Of a stretch of DNA of 64,000 nt, positions 24,600 to 36,194 are shown piece by piece. The notes below the pieces were generated by a model. It did not search any database and had not been told where the DNA came from. It saw only the letters and a list, made by a program, of their open reading frames with translations. The stretch's first letter is position 1. Every line of letters begins with the position of its first letter. The DNA is from Stomorhina lunata (Eukaryota > Arthropoda > Insecta > Diptera > Rhiniidae): the NCBI GenBank assembly GCA_933228675.1, contig OW121740.1, forward strand, positions 2,232,001 through 2,296,000. The letters run 5' to 3'. A program made the translations under genes and the position numbers.

Positions 24600-26105
24600 G
24601 GTATGGTCAAAAATTTCAAAATTTTAGTAAAAAAGTAAAATTTTACAAAAACCAGTAAAATTCTCAAAATTAAAAAAAGTAACATTTTCAAAATTTTACT
24701 AAACATAAAAAATTTTTAGTAAAATTTTACAATTTTAAATAAATTTTCAAAAAATTTTCCATTTTTAGTAAAATTTTGAAAATGTTACTGTTTTTTTTAA
24801 TTTTGAGAATTTACTGTTTTTTGTAAAATTTTACTTTTATTTACTTCAAATTGTAAAATTTTACTTAAAACTTTAAAATTTTACTAAAAATTGTTATATT
24901 TTCAAAATTTTACTAAAAATGGTAAAATTTTCTGAATTCTACTAAAAGTAGAAAAATTTTTAAAAGTTTGCAAAAAAAAGGAGCATTAACAAAATTTTAC
25001 TAAAAATAGCAAAATTTTCAAAATTTTACTAAAAATAGTAAAATGTTCAAAATTTTTCTAAAAATAGAAAAATATTACTAAAAGTATTAAAAAGTACTAA
25101 AAGTAGTAAAATTATACCAAGAGTAGTAAAATTTTACTAAAAATAGTAAAATTTTCAAAATTTTACAGGAAATAGCAAAATTTTACTAAAAATAGTAAAG
25201 TTTTCAAAATTTTACTAAAAATTGATAAATTTTCTAAATTCTACTAAAAATAGTAAAATTCTCAAAATTTTACTATAAATAGAAAAATTTTCAAAATTTT
25301 TCTAAAATTAGTAAAATTTTTCTACAAATAGTTAAATTTTCAAAAATTTACTGGAAATAGCAAAATTTTAGTAAAAATAGTAAAATTTTCAAAATTTTAC
25401 TGAATATAGCAAAATTATACTAAAAACAGTAAAAATTTTCAAAATTTTACTTTAAACAGCAAATTTTTACTAAAAATAGTAAATTTTTCAAAATTTTAAT
25501 AAAAACAATAAAATTTTCAAAATTTTTCTAAAAAAAGTAAAATTTTAACAATTTTTCTTAAAATAGTAAGATTTCAAAATTTTGTCTAAAAATAGTAGAA
25601 ATTATAAAATTTTGCTAAAAAAAATTTCAAAATTTTACAGGAAATAGCAAAATTTTATTAAAATTTTTAAAATGCTAGTAAAAATAGTAAAATTTTACTA
25701 TAATAATTAAACTTTTAAAAATTTTCAATCAATTTTCTAAAAATTTTCAATCAATTTTCTAAATTCTACTACAAATAGTAAAATTTTCCAAAAAAAAAAA
25801 AATGGGAAATTTTCAAAATTTTAGTAAAAAAAAATAAAATTTCCAAAATATTTCTAAAAATAGTAAAATTTTCAAATTTAAATAAAAATTGTACAAAAGT
25901 AGTAAAATTTTACTAAAAATAGTAATTTTTCAAAATTTGCAAAAAAAAATAAAAAAATTTTCAAAATTTTACAAACAAAGGGAAATTTTCAAATTTTAAC
26001 TAAAAATAGTAAAATTTTCAAAATTTTACTAAAAATAATACATTTTTTAATTTTTTTCTAAAAATAGTAAAAAATTCAAAGTTTTACTAAAAATGGTAAA
26101 ATATG
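24600..26105. repeat. Palindromic AT minisatellite array A
   Basis: About 1.5 kb of degenerate ~28-30 bp units based on AGTAAAATTTT-C-AAAATTTTACT, a 23-bp near-perfect palindrome (11-bp arms), separated by AAAAATAGT-like spacers. Units are variable and some are truncated, so this is an old array. Confidence 0.85.
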
Positions 26106-27589
26106 AAAAGGACTTTTATATCCGTTTGTCAATGAATAATATATGAAATTTTATAATTTCTATAAAACAAGTGTCTCCACAAAAAATATATAAAAACTAA
26201 TTAATTATATTCAAATAATTATATTAACAAAGGCAGAAAAAATTTAAGAAATGTCATGTAAATTTTTTGGTTTGTCTATAATGTCTTTAAAAATTATTTT
26301 TTAAATATTTAACTTCAATCGTTTAAAATTAAATAAAAAAAATGGTACAAAATAAATCTGTTGTCATTTAATATAACCATTTATTTTTTTTTTTTATAAA
26401 ACATTTCAACCAAATTTCATGGAAATTTCCAATTGGTTTATTCCAAATGTTTATGCATCAGATATTTGACCTCAATTATTTGAAATAAAAAATCATATCA
26501 TATCATAGATATTTGATAATATTTTAGATTTCAAAAAAGAAAAGAAAAAACTCAATAAATTCCAATTATTTGACTAAATAGTTGTCATAGTAATGAAAAC
26601 TAGTTGTAAAAATGTCTATGTATGTATGTTAGTATATAAGTTAGTGCATAAGTAATTTCAAATGAACAAATTTTAAAAAACTATATAATTTTTTAGGTGT
26701 CAATATAAATTTCATATACATTAATTTACAAATGTGTGTGTATTTAATTTCAATCAAATATTCTCTAATATTTTCTTTGCATAAATTCATATTTCATCAG
26801 TGATTTTATTTGTTTTAAATTTATTACCCTTTTAATTATGCTAATTACTGCGATAATATAAATAATTTTCACACTTTCATTTTACCCAAGAGATTTTTAT
26901 TAGCAAATAAATTTTATTTTTAATAATAAAAAATTTTTTTAGCAAAACAAAAAAAGAGAAAATAACAATTAAATTTAATAAATAATAACAAATTGAGATA
27001 AGATCAATAATAGTTTAAGCACAAACACATAAATAATAGTTTTAACAATTATTAGTTATTTTAACAATAAATTATTTTGCAAATTCAATAGTTACTAAAT
27101 TAATTTAAAGAGAAATGTTTTCTCTTTTTTTGCTTTAAAATATTGTAAACAAAATAAGAATAACAAAAATAGATAATATTGTATTTATAATATTTAGTTA
27201 AATTCTATGAACATGAATGGTAAACAATTACAAGTTTTTCAATGAAACGTATTACAGAAATTACACTTTAAGAAAAAAATCATAAAAACATCTAATTAAT
27301 TACACAGTAAATAATTTTAGTATATAATCTAAAGTTCAATGATCAGAATTAAGTAGTTTTAATATGGGTTGTGCTGATATTTCAACAAAATTGAAATGAC
27401 ATTAAGCTTTAGGTATTAGGTTTTCTATACAACATAGGTACGACTATTTGATACACATCCTTTGCTAGACGTGCACCTATCATTAACAAATTTTTATGTT
27501 TTTTACAGAAGGAACTAGCAAGTGACCAGAAATATCACGATAGATTCTTGTTCGTCTCCAATTTGCAAGATTAACTGATTAAGACTTTT
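26106..27589. other. Very AT-rich non-coding stretch
   Basis: No gene, tandem array or transposon end recognised; many short A and T runs. Confidence 0.55.
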
Positions 27590-27880
27590 TATCGAAAATT
27601 TTTTATAGAAACATTTTTTTATCAAAAATTTTTCTATAGAAAATTTTTTTTATCGAAAATTTTTCTATGGAAAAATTTTTTTATCGAAAATTTTTCTACA
27701 GAACAATTTTTTTATTGAACATTTTTCTATAGAAAAATTTTTATATCGAATATTTTTTTAGACAGAGAACAATTTTTTTATCGAAAATTTTTGTATAGAA
27801 AAATATTTTTTCTATAGAAAAATTCGAAAATTTTCTATTGAGAAATTGTTTTATAAAAAATTTTTCTATAGAAAAATAAT
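27590..27880. repeat. Palindromic minisatellite array B, left part
   Basis: Degenerate ~30-bp units, TATCGAAAATTTTTCTATAG then AAAAATTTTTT. Each holds the palindrome AAATTTTTCTATAGAAAAAT. The array is interrupted at 27881 by the hammerhead-bearing repeat. Confidence 0.85.
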
Positions 27881-28469
27881 AATAATAAATAATTGTAATA
27901 AATTGGGATTCTTAGTGCAATACACTACAGTAAAACTTTTTAATTAAATGTTTGATGTCCCAAATTTTGATAAACCTTTTTAATAAATATACGGCTGCAC
28001 ATGTGCCAAGCTTTAAAATAAACTTTTGTTTATTTAAATCTTTCTTTGAACCCCCTTTATAGCACTTTTGTCTTAGTCGCCAATAAAGCAACAACAAAAG
28101 TGTGGGAAATAAAGAAATGATAAAACTGAAAAATGTTTGTGTGTTTCTGTTCGGATGATAATCTGCGCTTTATGTTGATATTTGTTGGACACAATAATAA
28201 TAATTCGTATTTATTCAGTCCCTCAAATTATACATAATGTGAGGTTTTCGCTCTGTCTAGAATTAGGGATAATCCTCCTGATGAGATGGTCTAACCAACC
28301 ATCGAAACGCGTCGAGGAAAGGTTTCCCCACCAACATTTTTTGGCTTTATCAAAAAACTATTTATTACAATAATAAATAATTGTAATAAATTGGGATTCT
28401 TAGTGCAATACACTACAGTAAAACTTTTTAATTAAATGTTTGATGTCCCAAATTTTGATAAACCTTTTT
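27881..28469 (+). mobile_element. Penelope-like-associated repeat unit with partial tandem copy
   Basis: A 488-bp unit (27881-28368) followed by a second copy cut short after 101 bp. The 101-bp stretches 27881-27981 and 28369-28469 appear identical. The unit carries a hammerhead ribozyme at 28273-28318 and no open reading frame of note. Tandem partial units (pseudo-LTRs) carrying small hammerheads are a hallmark of Penelope-like retroelements, so I read this as the pseudo-LTR part of such an element or a non-autonomous derivative. No reverse transcriptase or GIY-YIG endonuclease is present in the window. It is embedded in the palindromic minisatellite of 27.6-29.3 kb. Related fragments at 7.69, 15.64 and 55.63 kb show it is dispersed. 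Confidence 0.7.
28273..28318 (+). ncRNA. Small type I hammerhead ribozyme
   Basis: In order: stem I strand TCCTC (28273-28277); core CTGATGA (28278-28284); stem II GATGGT (28285-28290), loop CTAACCA, ACCATC (28298-28303); core GAAA (28304-28307); CGCG (28308-28311); then TC with predicted cleavage after C28313; stem I return strand GAGGA (28314-28318). All conserved core bases are present and stems I and II pair perfectly. Stem III within one molecule is a single C-G pair closing a 2-nt loop. CGCG is self-complementary, so two molecules could share a 4-bp stem III. This is the known design of the small hammerheads of Penelope-like elements, which cleave as dimers. Activity is inferred. Confidence 0.85.
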
Positions 28470-29290
28470 GAAAAATTTTTTATATCGAAAATTTTTCGAG
28501 AGTAAAATTTTTTTATCGAAAATTTTTCGATAGAAAAATTTTCTATTGAAAATTTTTTAACGAAAATTTTGCTGTAGAAAAAAATTTGTATCGAAAATTT
28601 TTCTATAGAAAAATTTTTTGTCGAACATCTTTCAATAGAAAAATTTTTTTAACATACATTTTTCTATAGAAAAGTTTTTTTATAAAACATTTTTCTATAG
28701 AAATTTTTTTTATATCGAAAATTTTCTATGAAAAATTTTTTTTATCGAAAATTTTTTTTATTGAAAATTTTTTTGTAGAAAATGTTTTTATCAACACTTT
28801 TTCTATAGAATAATTTTTTTATCGACAATTTTTATCAAAAATTTTTCTATAGAAACATTTTTTACCGAAAATTTTTTTCTATACAAAAATGTTCTATAGA
28901 AAAATGTTTCAACAAAAAAAAAATTTCTTTAGAAAAAAATTTTTAACAAATCTTTTTCCTATAGACAATTTTCGATATAAAAATTTTTCTATATAAACAT
29001 TTTCGATAAAAAATATTTTTATAAAAATTTTTTTATTACAAAATTTTTATCAAAAATTTTTCTATAAAAATTTTTTTTATCAAACATTTTTTAAAGAAAA
29101 TTTTTCATAAAAAATTTTTCTATAGAAAATTTTTTTATCAAAAATTTTTCATTGAAAATTTTTTTTATTAAAAATTTTTCTATAGAAAGTTTTTTTGTGA
29201 AAAATTTCTGTATAAAAAAATATTTTTATCGAAAATTTTTAATTTTTTTTTTCGAAAAATTGTCTATACAAAAATAATTGTTATCGGAAA
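28470..29290. repeat. Palindromic minisatellite array B, right part
   Basis: The same ~30-bp unit type as 27590-27880 continues for about 820 bp after the inserted hammerhead-bearing repeat. This shows the insertion landed inside a pre-existing array, or the array grew on both sides of it. Confidence 0.85.
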
Positions 29291-31960
29291 TGTTTAGTGT
29301 CGTGGCAACAATGTTCGATCGTGTACATATTCGGTTGATTTTGTTTCTTGTGTATTTGGTTTTTGTATTTTTTTTAAGAAAGCTGTACCGACCGACTTTG
29401 CTAACATCCAAATCCCAACTGAATGCTTTTTAAACCCATTTTAACGAGTTTTATTAATGATCGTGATAAGTACGAAAACTACAAAAAGTCTTTGGCTTCT
29501 GGTGGTATGAGCTGCCTACGACTGATAATGACTTTCGTTTCGAATTATCTAGGGAATCTGCATCTGATATATCAGGTAAAGTTTATGGACCAAACTGCTG
29601 TGCTCGTATAAAATCAAAATCGATGTATCATATACAAAGTTATGTAGTATACTTTTAGGAGGGCTGAATATTTTTTCATATTAAATTTACCAATTTTTAT
29701 ACAATTTTTAAGGTCATAACTCTATCTGGGAAAAGGGGCAAATAGGACAGTATATAATATTTATATACTACAACAATTAGAAACTTCAAACTTGATAGAA
29801 GTAATAAACCTCCTATCAAAGTATACAATAAAATATTTTTTAAAATGTCTTAAATTTCTATTAGATTCGATTATGAGAATCTATCTGACATTCTTCTTGT
29901 GTTATCCCTAACTCCCAGTGGAGCATAGGGTCTCTGACCTTAGCATTTGATTAAAATATGTATAAGAATAAAATTAATTTATTTAGAAGTAAAAATTCAA
30001 ATTTTTTGTAGTGTACATTAACCAAAAATTATATGATTTTAGTTTAATTATCTTAAACTGTGCAGCCTGATAAATATTTGATTTTGTTGTTTTTCCCTCT
30101 GTAAAATTCTCAGTCTGTCCACTCGCTTTTTATACAAGTAAATAAATTATTAAATTAAAATATATTGTTAAATATTTGTTTTAATATATAAAAAACAAGC
30201 TTAAGGCAAAAAGTAAATAAAAAATAATGTAATTAATAATTAAAAAAAGCTGTGATATCAGAATGTACCAACAGAAAAGATAAAACATATAAATTAACAC
30301 CTTTTCTAAATAATAATAACAAAATAATGAAAAGATTTTTAAAAACATTCCCACGAAGGTTTATTTAATATTAATAAAAGCTAATTAAACAATAAATAGA
30401 TTAAAAAAATAAGAACAAGAATTTTAATGTTAAATTATTTCGCTAATATCTCAGATTATATTTTAAGTAAATACAAATAGAAAACTTAAGCTGCTTTTGT
30501 TTGTATATTTAATGCCATAGAATTCATTTTTATTAAACAAATAATTTTTCATTAGGAAAATTGTTGAGATTGTTAATGATTATCGAAATAATCATTATAT
30601 AAGCTTTTGCGTATGTAATGACCATCCTCTTCACTCACGAAATGAAATAACCCATTGGGTACTTATTCTGAAACATTATCCCTAAATCTTATAATTTTAA
30701 TACGATTTTATTAGGCTGTTAAAATTTTGAGTTTTAGGCAAGATTTATTTGCTTATTACGCGTTTTCAAGTAAAAGTTTAAAACTCTCTTAAGATGAAAG
30801 CCTCCAGAGATCAAACCTTAAGGTGTTAAGCTATTAAAGAAAATCTCTGGCACAAAACTGCCTTTTGGCGGTTAAAGAAAGGTTCTCTTTGGTTTTAATG
30901 TATGCCTGTATTATACGAAATAAACTTGGCTATTGTGGTATATACGAGTGTATATACTCGTATTTATTTATTTAAATAAATACCCCAATGTTGTCTGTTT
31001 GTTTGCTGATTTGGTTTAATTTTGGTTAGAGTCACGTAGCAAGTATTTTAATTAGCAATTAACACACACCCAACCAGTGCCACAAACTGTGAAATATGTT
31101 AATATGTTTTGGCCATTAATGTAATACAAAAAGAAAGAGAATTATAAACATAAAAAGTGCCCGCAATCTCCAAGGACCACCCATAGAGTTGAAAAAGTCT
31201 CCTCTTAGAGCCATTGAACAGGGAGTGGGTGTTCTGTGAAAATTTCATAAGAGCATACAACTGTGTTTACACGCCTAAACAGAGATTTTGGCGATAGGAA
31301 ACAAAAATGTTTTGCTTTAAACAACAAAAATCTGTTTTATTTTTTTTTTTTTTGGCTAACGCAAAGGCATTCCTTTTTCGCCACTTAATGCATTAATCTT
31401 CATTTGAAATACTTGTGTATTAAACATTTAATATTTTAAATAGCTGAGAGAATGAATAAATGAAATTTCTTATTTAAATACTTAATTGGCTCAATCATAC
31501 AAATATAAAAGCATTTTCAAGCGCACATACACACAATCACACAAATACATGCAATTAATATTAAGGGAAATGTCAAATGTGAAACGTTGCAGGAATAAAT
31601 AAAATAGTAAATATTTGCTGCTGTGATAATTATGTATATTAAAGTAAATGATATATTGCTAAAAGAATTGGGGTATTCACTTCTATAGGCAAATCCGATA
31701 ATGATACGAGTACCTTTATTTTTTACTTCAAAGATGGTAAATACAAATTAAGAAAACTAAATAATCATTTGCGATGTTTTTATAAATATAGCAATTAACA
31801 TAAATATAGCAAATTAACATAACAATTCGATCAGGTCTTTCCCCTATAACATGGTATACGAGTTCATACTTTTAGGCATGTTTTAGGGCACAAGAAGCTA
31901 GTACAAAGAGAGAAATACTATTTTGAAATTTAACAAATATTATTTTTATTAAAAATCTGT
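29291..31960. other. Non-coding stretch, nothing recognised
   Basis: Short open frames (for example 29423-29611) lack any family resemblance. A GC-richer patch at 29880-29945 (GTTATCCCTAACTCCCAGTG) may be a retroposon remnant. Confidence 0.5.
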
Positions 31961-32622
31961 AACAAAAAAATGTTTATAGCGAAATATTTTCTATATCAAA
32001 TTTTTATACCGAAGTATTTTCTATATCAAATTTTTATACCGAAAAATTTTCTATATAAGATTTTTATATCGAAAAATTTTCTATAAAAAATTTTTATACC
32101 GAAAAATTTTCTATAAAAAATTTTTATACCGAAAAATTTTCTATATAAAATTTTTATACCGAAAAATTTTCTATAACAAATTTTTATGCCGAAAAATTTT
32201 CTTTATAAAATTTTTATACCGAAAAATTTTCTATAAAAAATTTGTATACCGAAAAATTTTCTATATAAAATTTTTATACCGAAAAATGTTCTGTATAAAA
32301 TTTTGATACCGAAAAATTTTCTATATAAAATTTTGATACCGAAAAATTTTCTATATAAAATTTTGATACCAAAAAATTTTCTATATTATGATTAGATTAT
32401 GACTGCAAAATTTTTATACCGAAAAATTTTTTATATAAAATTTTTATACCGAAAAATTTTTTATATTAAATTTTTATACCGAAAAATTTTCTATATCAAA
32501 TTTTTATACCGAAAAATTTTCTATATAAAATTTGTATACCGAAAAATTTTCTATATAAAATTTTTATACCGAAAAATTTTCTATATAAAATGTTTATACC
32601 GAAAAATTTGCTTCTTGATATA
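31961..32622 (+). repeat. 30-bp minisatellite array C
   Basis: About 21 units of exactly 30 bp, TTTTTATACCGAAAAATTTT then CTATATAAAA, so register is kept line after line. One interruption occurs at about 32387-32406 (GATTAGATTATGACTGC), a phrase that also occurs beside array D. Because 30 is a multiple of three the array creates an artificial open frame of repeated FLYRKIFYIK. Confidence 0.9.
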
Positions 32623-32716
32623 AAACCCAAATGTTTAATCATAATTTCCATAGTGGGGCCTGATTAAGTACAAATGTTAAGTAATACATTTTTAATCAAT
32701 AGTCCTTGAGACAAAC

Positions 32717-32945
32717 ATCCCACATAGCATTTTCAAAAATTGTAATTACTGCATTATTAAAATGACCAGTTATCACTTTTGAGTTAAAAATTAGTTTTTT
32801 GTGTGAGAAAATGCGACGCTTCTGAAAGAGTTTTAAATGACTCGCTTTTCTATTATGACTAGATTATGACTGCACACATTTTGCTAGATTTAAAAAAAAA
32901 TCAATATATTTTTTTAAGACATTGAATTTGCGTTAACAAAATTTG
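32717..32945 (+). repeat. ~220-bp direct repeat, copy 1
   Basis: Runs from ATCCCACATAGCATTTTCAA to TTGCGTTAACAAAATTTG. Copy 2 at 33428-33645 is nearly identical apart from small indels. The pair brackets array D. Confidence 0.85.
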
Positions 32946-33427
32946 TTGGTCAAAATTTTTTTATAGAAAATTTTTGGTCAAAATTTTTTAAATAGAAAAT
33001 TTTTAGCCAAAATTTTTTATATAGAAAATTTTTGGTAAAAATTTTTTATACAGAAAATTTTTGGTAAAAATTTTTAAATAGAAAGTTTTTGGTAAAAATT
33101 TTGTATATGGGAAATTTTTGGTGAAAATTTTTTATATAGCAGATTTTTGGTCCAAATTTTCTATATACAAATTTTTACATAGAAAATTTTGGTAAAAATT
33201 TGTTATACATAAAATTTTTAGTAAACATTTTTTATGTAGAAAATTTTTGGTCAAAATTTGTTACATAGACAATTTTTAGTAAAAAATTTTTGGTCAAAAT
33301 TTTTTACATAGAAATTTTTAGGTCAAAATTTTCTACATAGCAAATTTTTGGCCAAATTTTCTATTTATAAAATTTTTGGCCAAATTTTCTATATATAAAA
33401 TTTTTGGCCAAATTTTCTATATAGAAA
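32946..33427 (+). repeat. ~29-bp minisatellite array D
   Basis: Units of the type TTTTTGGTCAAAATTTTTTA, TATAGAAAA, degenerate at first and more regular (TTTTTGGCCAAATTTTCTAT) at the right end. This is the same unit family as array E at 36.2-38.4 kb. Confidence 0.85.
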
Positions 33428-33645
33428 ATCCCACATAGCATTTTCAAAAATTGTAATCACTGCATTATTAAAATGACCAGTTATCACTTTTGAGTTAAAA
33501 ATTAGTTTTTTGTGTGAGAAAATGCGACGCTTCAGAAAGAGTTTTTAATGACTCGCTTTCTATTATGATTAGATTATGACTGCTAGATTAAAAAAAAATC
33601 AATATTTTTTTAAAACATTGAATTTGCGTTAACAATTACAGAAAT
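33428..33645 (+). repeat. ~220-bp direct repeat, copy 2
   Basis: Matches 32717-32945, including TGTGTGAGAAAATGCGACGC and GACTCGCTTTCTATTATGA. It ends at GCGTTAACAATTACAG and then passes into a tRNA-like stretch. Confidence 0.85.
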
Positions 33646-33655
33646 TGATGTTGCC

Positions 33656-33730
33656 GAGACCGAGGATCAAGCCTAGGCTGAATATGATATGTTATGCTTA
33701 GTAGTCGACGTGCTAAGCTACATTACCCAC
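33656..33730 (-). repeat. Possible tRNA-derived (SINE-like) sequence
   Basis: On the minus strand TAGCTTAGCACG (33720-33709) resembles a pol III A box and GGCTTGATCCT (33673-33663) a B box, 47 nt apart as in tRNAs. Stems do not pair well, so it is not a working tRNA gene. Confidence 0.35.
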
Positions 33731-36194
33731 AATGAGTCATAAGTCATTTTGTTTCCTTTTTTAAAACAACATAAAAACGGTCATATTAGGATCATTTGCG
33801 TGATTATATTATGACTATAAACAACTTGCAAGATTTGTTTATTCTATTTTTAGCTAGTCGCTTGTTAGTCTTTTTTTTAAGTTCTTTAGATCACCAAGCT
33901 GATTTATCAGATTTTGATCATTTAAAGGAATTCTAAAAGACTCATTTTGCTGATATTTTCATTAATAATCTCCCAATTGCTAGCATTTTATTAGGTCGAA
34001 AATTTGAATCGTGAAAGTTATTGTAATTAATATAATTATTTGCATTTGACTATGACTTTAGCTTTGTATAGTATTTATATTCTGAAATGGACTAAATTTT
34101 TTATCAAAGGTTCATATACGTATATAATATTTCATTCTTTTAATGGTGGGGGTTATTATAGTCCAAATTTGTATTCTTGGTATATCTTTATATAACAACT
34201 CTTATTTTCTGAGATAGTGAATACCGATTTTGTAAAATATCGAATTATAGGAGATACTTCATTAAACATTGACCAGGTGAAAGGTAAAAATAAATAAAAA
34301 TCTGTTCTACAAGACATTGCCTCTGTTTTGAAACAATTCAAAGTTCTAGGATTTTTTTATTAAGTGAATACCCCAATGTCAGACAAATTCATTTATGTTG
34401 TCATAGTGAAACCTACTTAACACAATATATTTAATTTTATTAATTAATAAACACAATTGAAAACGTTAAAATGTGCACAAAATACCTTAAACATGCAAAA
34501 GTCAAGTTTTTTTGTGGTATTAAATATTTAATTAAAACAAAAGACATTAAATCAAATACGCAAATAAAAACAGCGGAAACAAAAGATATTCCGTAAAAGA
34601 AATAAATATTTAAACATTTTTTTTAATATTAAATTTTAAACAACTTTAAAATGTTTATTTTTGAAAATGCCTTAGATAAATAATGTTGTTGTTTTTTTTT
34701 TTGTTCATTGTTGCTTTACATTTTAAATAAGCCGGACGCTTAGTTACGGTTTATTTCTCAGTTTGTTTTGTCTTTAAAACATTTATCACAAAAGGAAAAA
34801 AAAAATACAAAGTCCTTGTTCTATTTAACAACCGCAAATACAGAAAAAAGTCTCTGTTTTTTTTTTATTTTAATGTCTATTCTGTTTGTTTAGTATAAAA
34901 ATCTACACACAAAACTAAATTCACTCACAGACATTCGTAAAACATAAAATACAAAATAACGTTTTTTTTCTTTGTCTGTATATAATTTGAATGTGTGAGA
35001 GTGATTCTGTCGGCCTGTCTGACTGCCGCCATTTGTTTTATATGTGTGAGAGCTTGGTCTCATTTATACCCAGTGGAAAAATAAAATATCTTGAAATTAT
35101 GTCTCTAAAATTTCGAGAACAAAAGAACTCCAAGTTTTATTCATATCTCATTTACATAAGCAAGGTTTTGTCAATTTGCTCTAATTTTAATACTGATAGA
35201 ATTTCTAAAAGCACGATTTTGATTCTGGTATTCCATTAAAATCTAAATCTGTTTTTTTTTTGCTTTAAAGATATTCGAAATGAGAAATGATTAATTTATA
35301 ATACATTTTTAAAAATATCAAACTTTAATAATATGGCACTTTAATAATATGGCATCTTTGTAAAAATCTCCTAAAAGTAGTCAATGGATTGTGATCGAAG
35401 TTCTTCAAAAGTATTGATCTATACTACAGAAGCAAAACATTAAAAATAATGCAATGTAACCTAGAGCCTAAAAACTGAAATATTTTAGAAAAAATGTAAA
35501 CCAAAGAATAGTATTTAAATGTCAGATATTAACAGATTTGCCATGGAAGTTTTCAACATTTCACAAGTATCGAATGTGGTAATAAGGCTTCTTTCTTATA
35601 TTGATCTACGGTTTCTAAAAGTCTTAAGTGTATTGACTCACTTTTTTAATTCACAGCCATGACCCGTTCGAAGCTTTCAAAAGACATTTTCCTAGGTGGC
35701 TCCCTTTGGGTATTTCTACATGTGTAGTTTTAATTTTTTCTCATTTGATGGTTTTTCTTTTATTTTGTTTCAATTTTCTGTTTGGTTTGTGTTAAAGCTT
35801 TCTTTCTGATGTACAGAGAAATAAAATCGCTGACATATTAAAATGTAAGATTAAGGAGATTCAAAAGTAAAAGAAAAATTTACTTAATAAAACATCCTTT
35901 GAATGGTTAAATGTTACCAAATTCTCTTATGGTTTGCGACTTATTAAAAATATATTTATTCAATTTTAAAGATTTTCATGTACTACCCTATCATTTACAG
36001 CAACATTGCGATAAAGACTGTTTCGATTGTTGGTTTGTTCACTCGTTCTTAATGCTAAAATATTTGTGAGAAAAATACAACTACAGACTTATAAATACCG
36101 CTACTCTTATGGTCTTTGTCGTTTATTTGCCATGATTTCTTTCTTTTTCAGAAACTTAAACGAGTGAATTAGACTAATGGTCAAATATTCTAAA
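33731..36194. other. Non-coding stretch, nothing recognised
   Basis: AT-rich, only short random open frames (for example 34991-35239). No transposon termini seen. Confidence 0.55.

Noticed and set aside
32399..32623. Open frame of 74 codons with repeated FLYRKIFYIK
   Set aside because: It is created by a 30-bp tandem repeat whose length is a multiple of three. The same happens in array E (36661-36855, 37230-37418).
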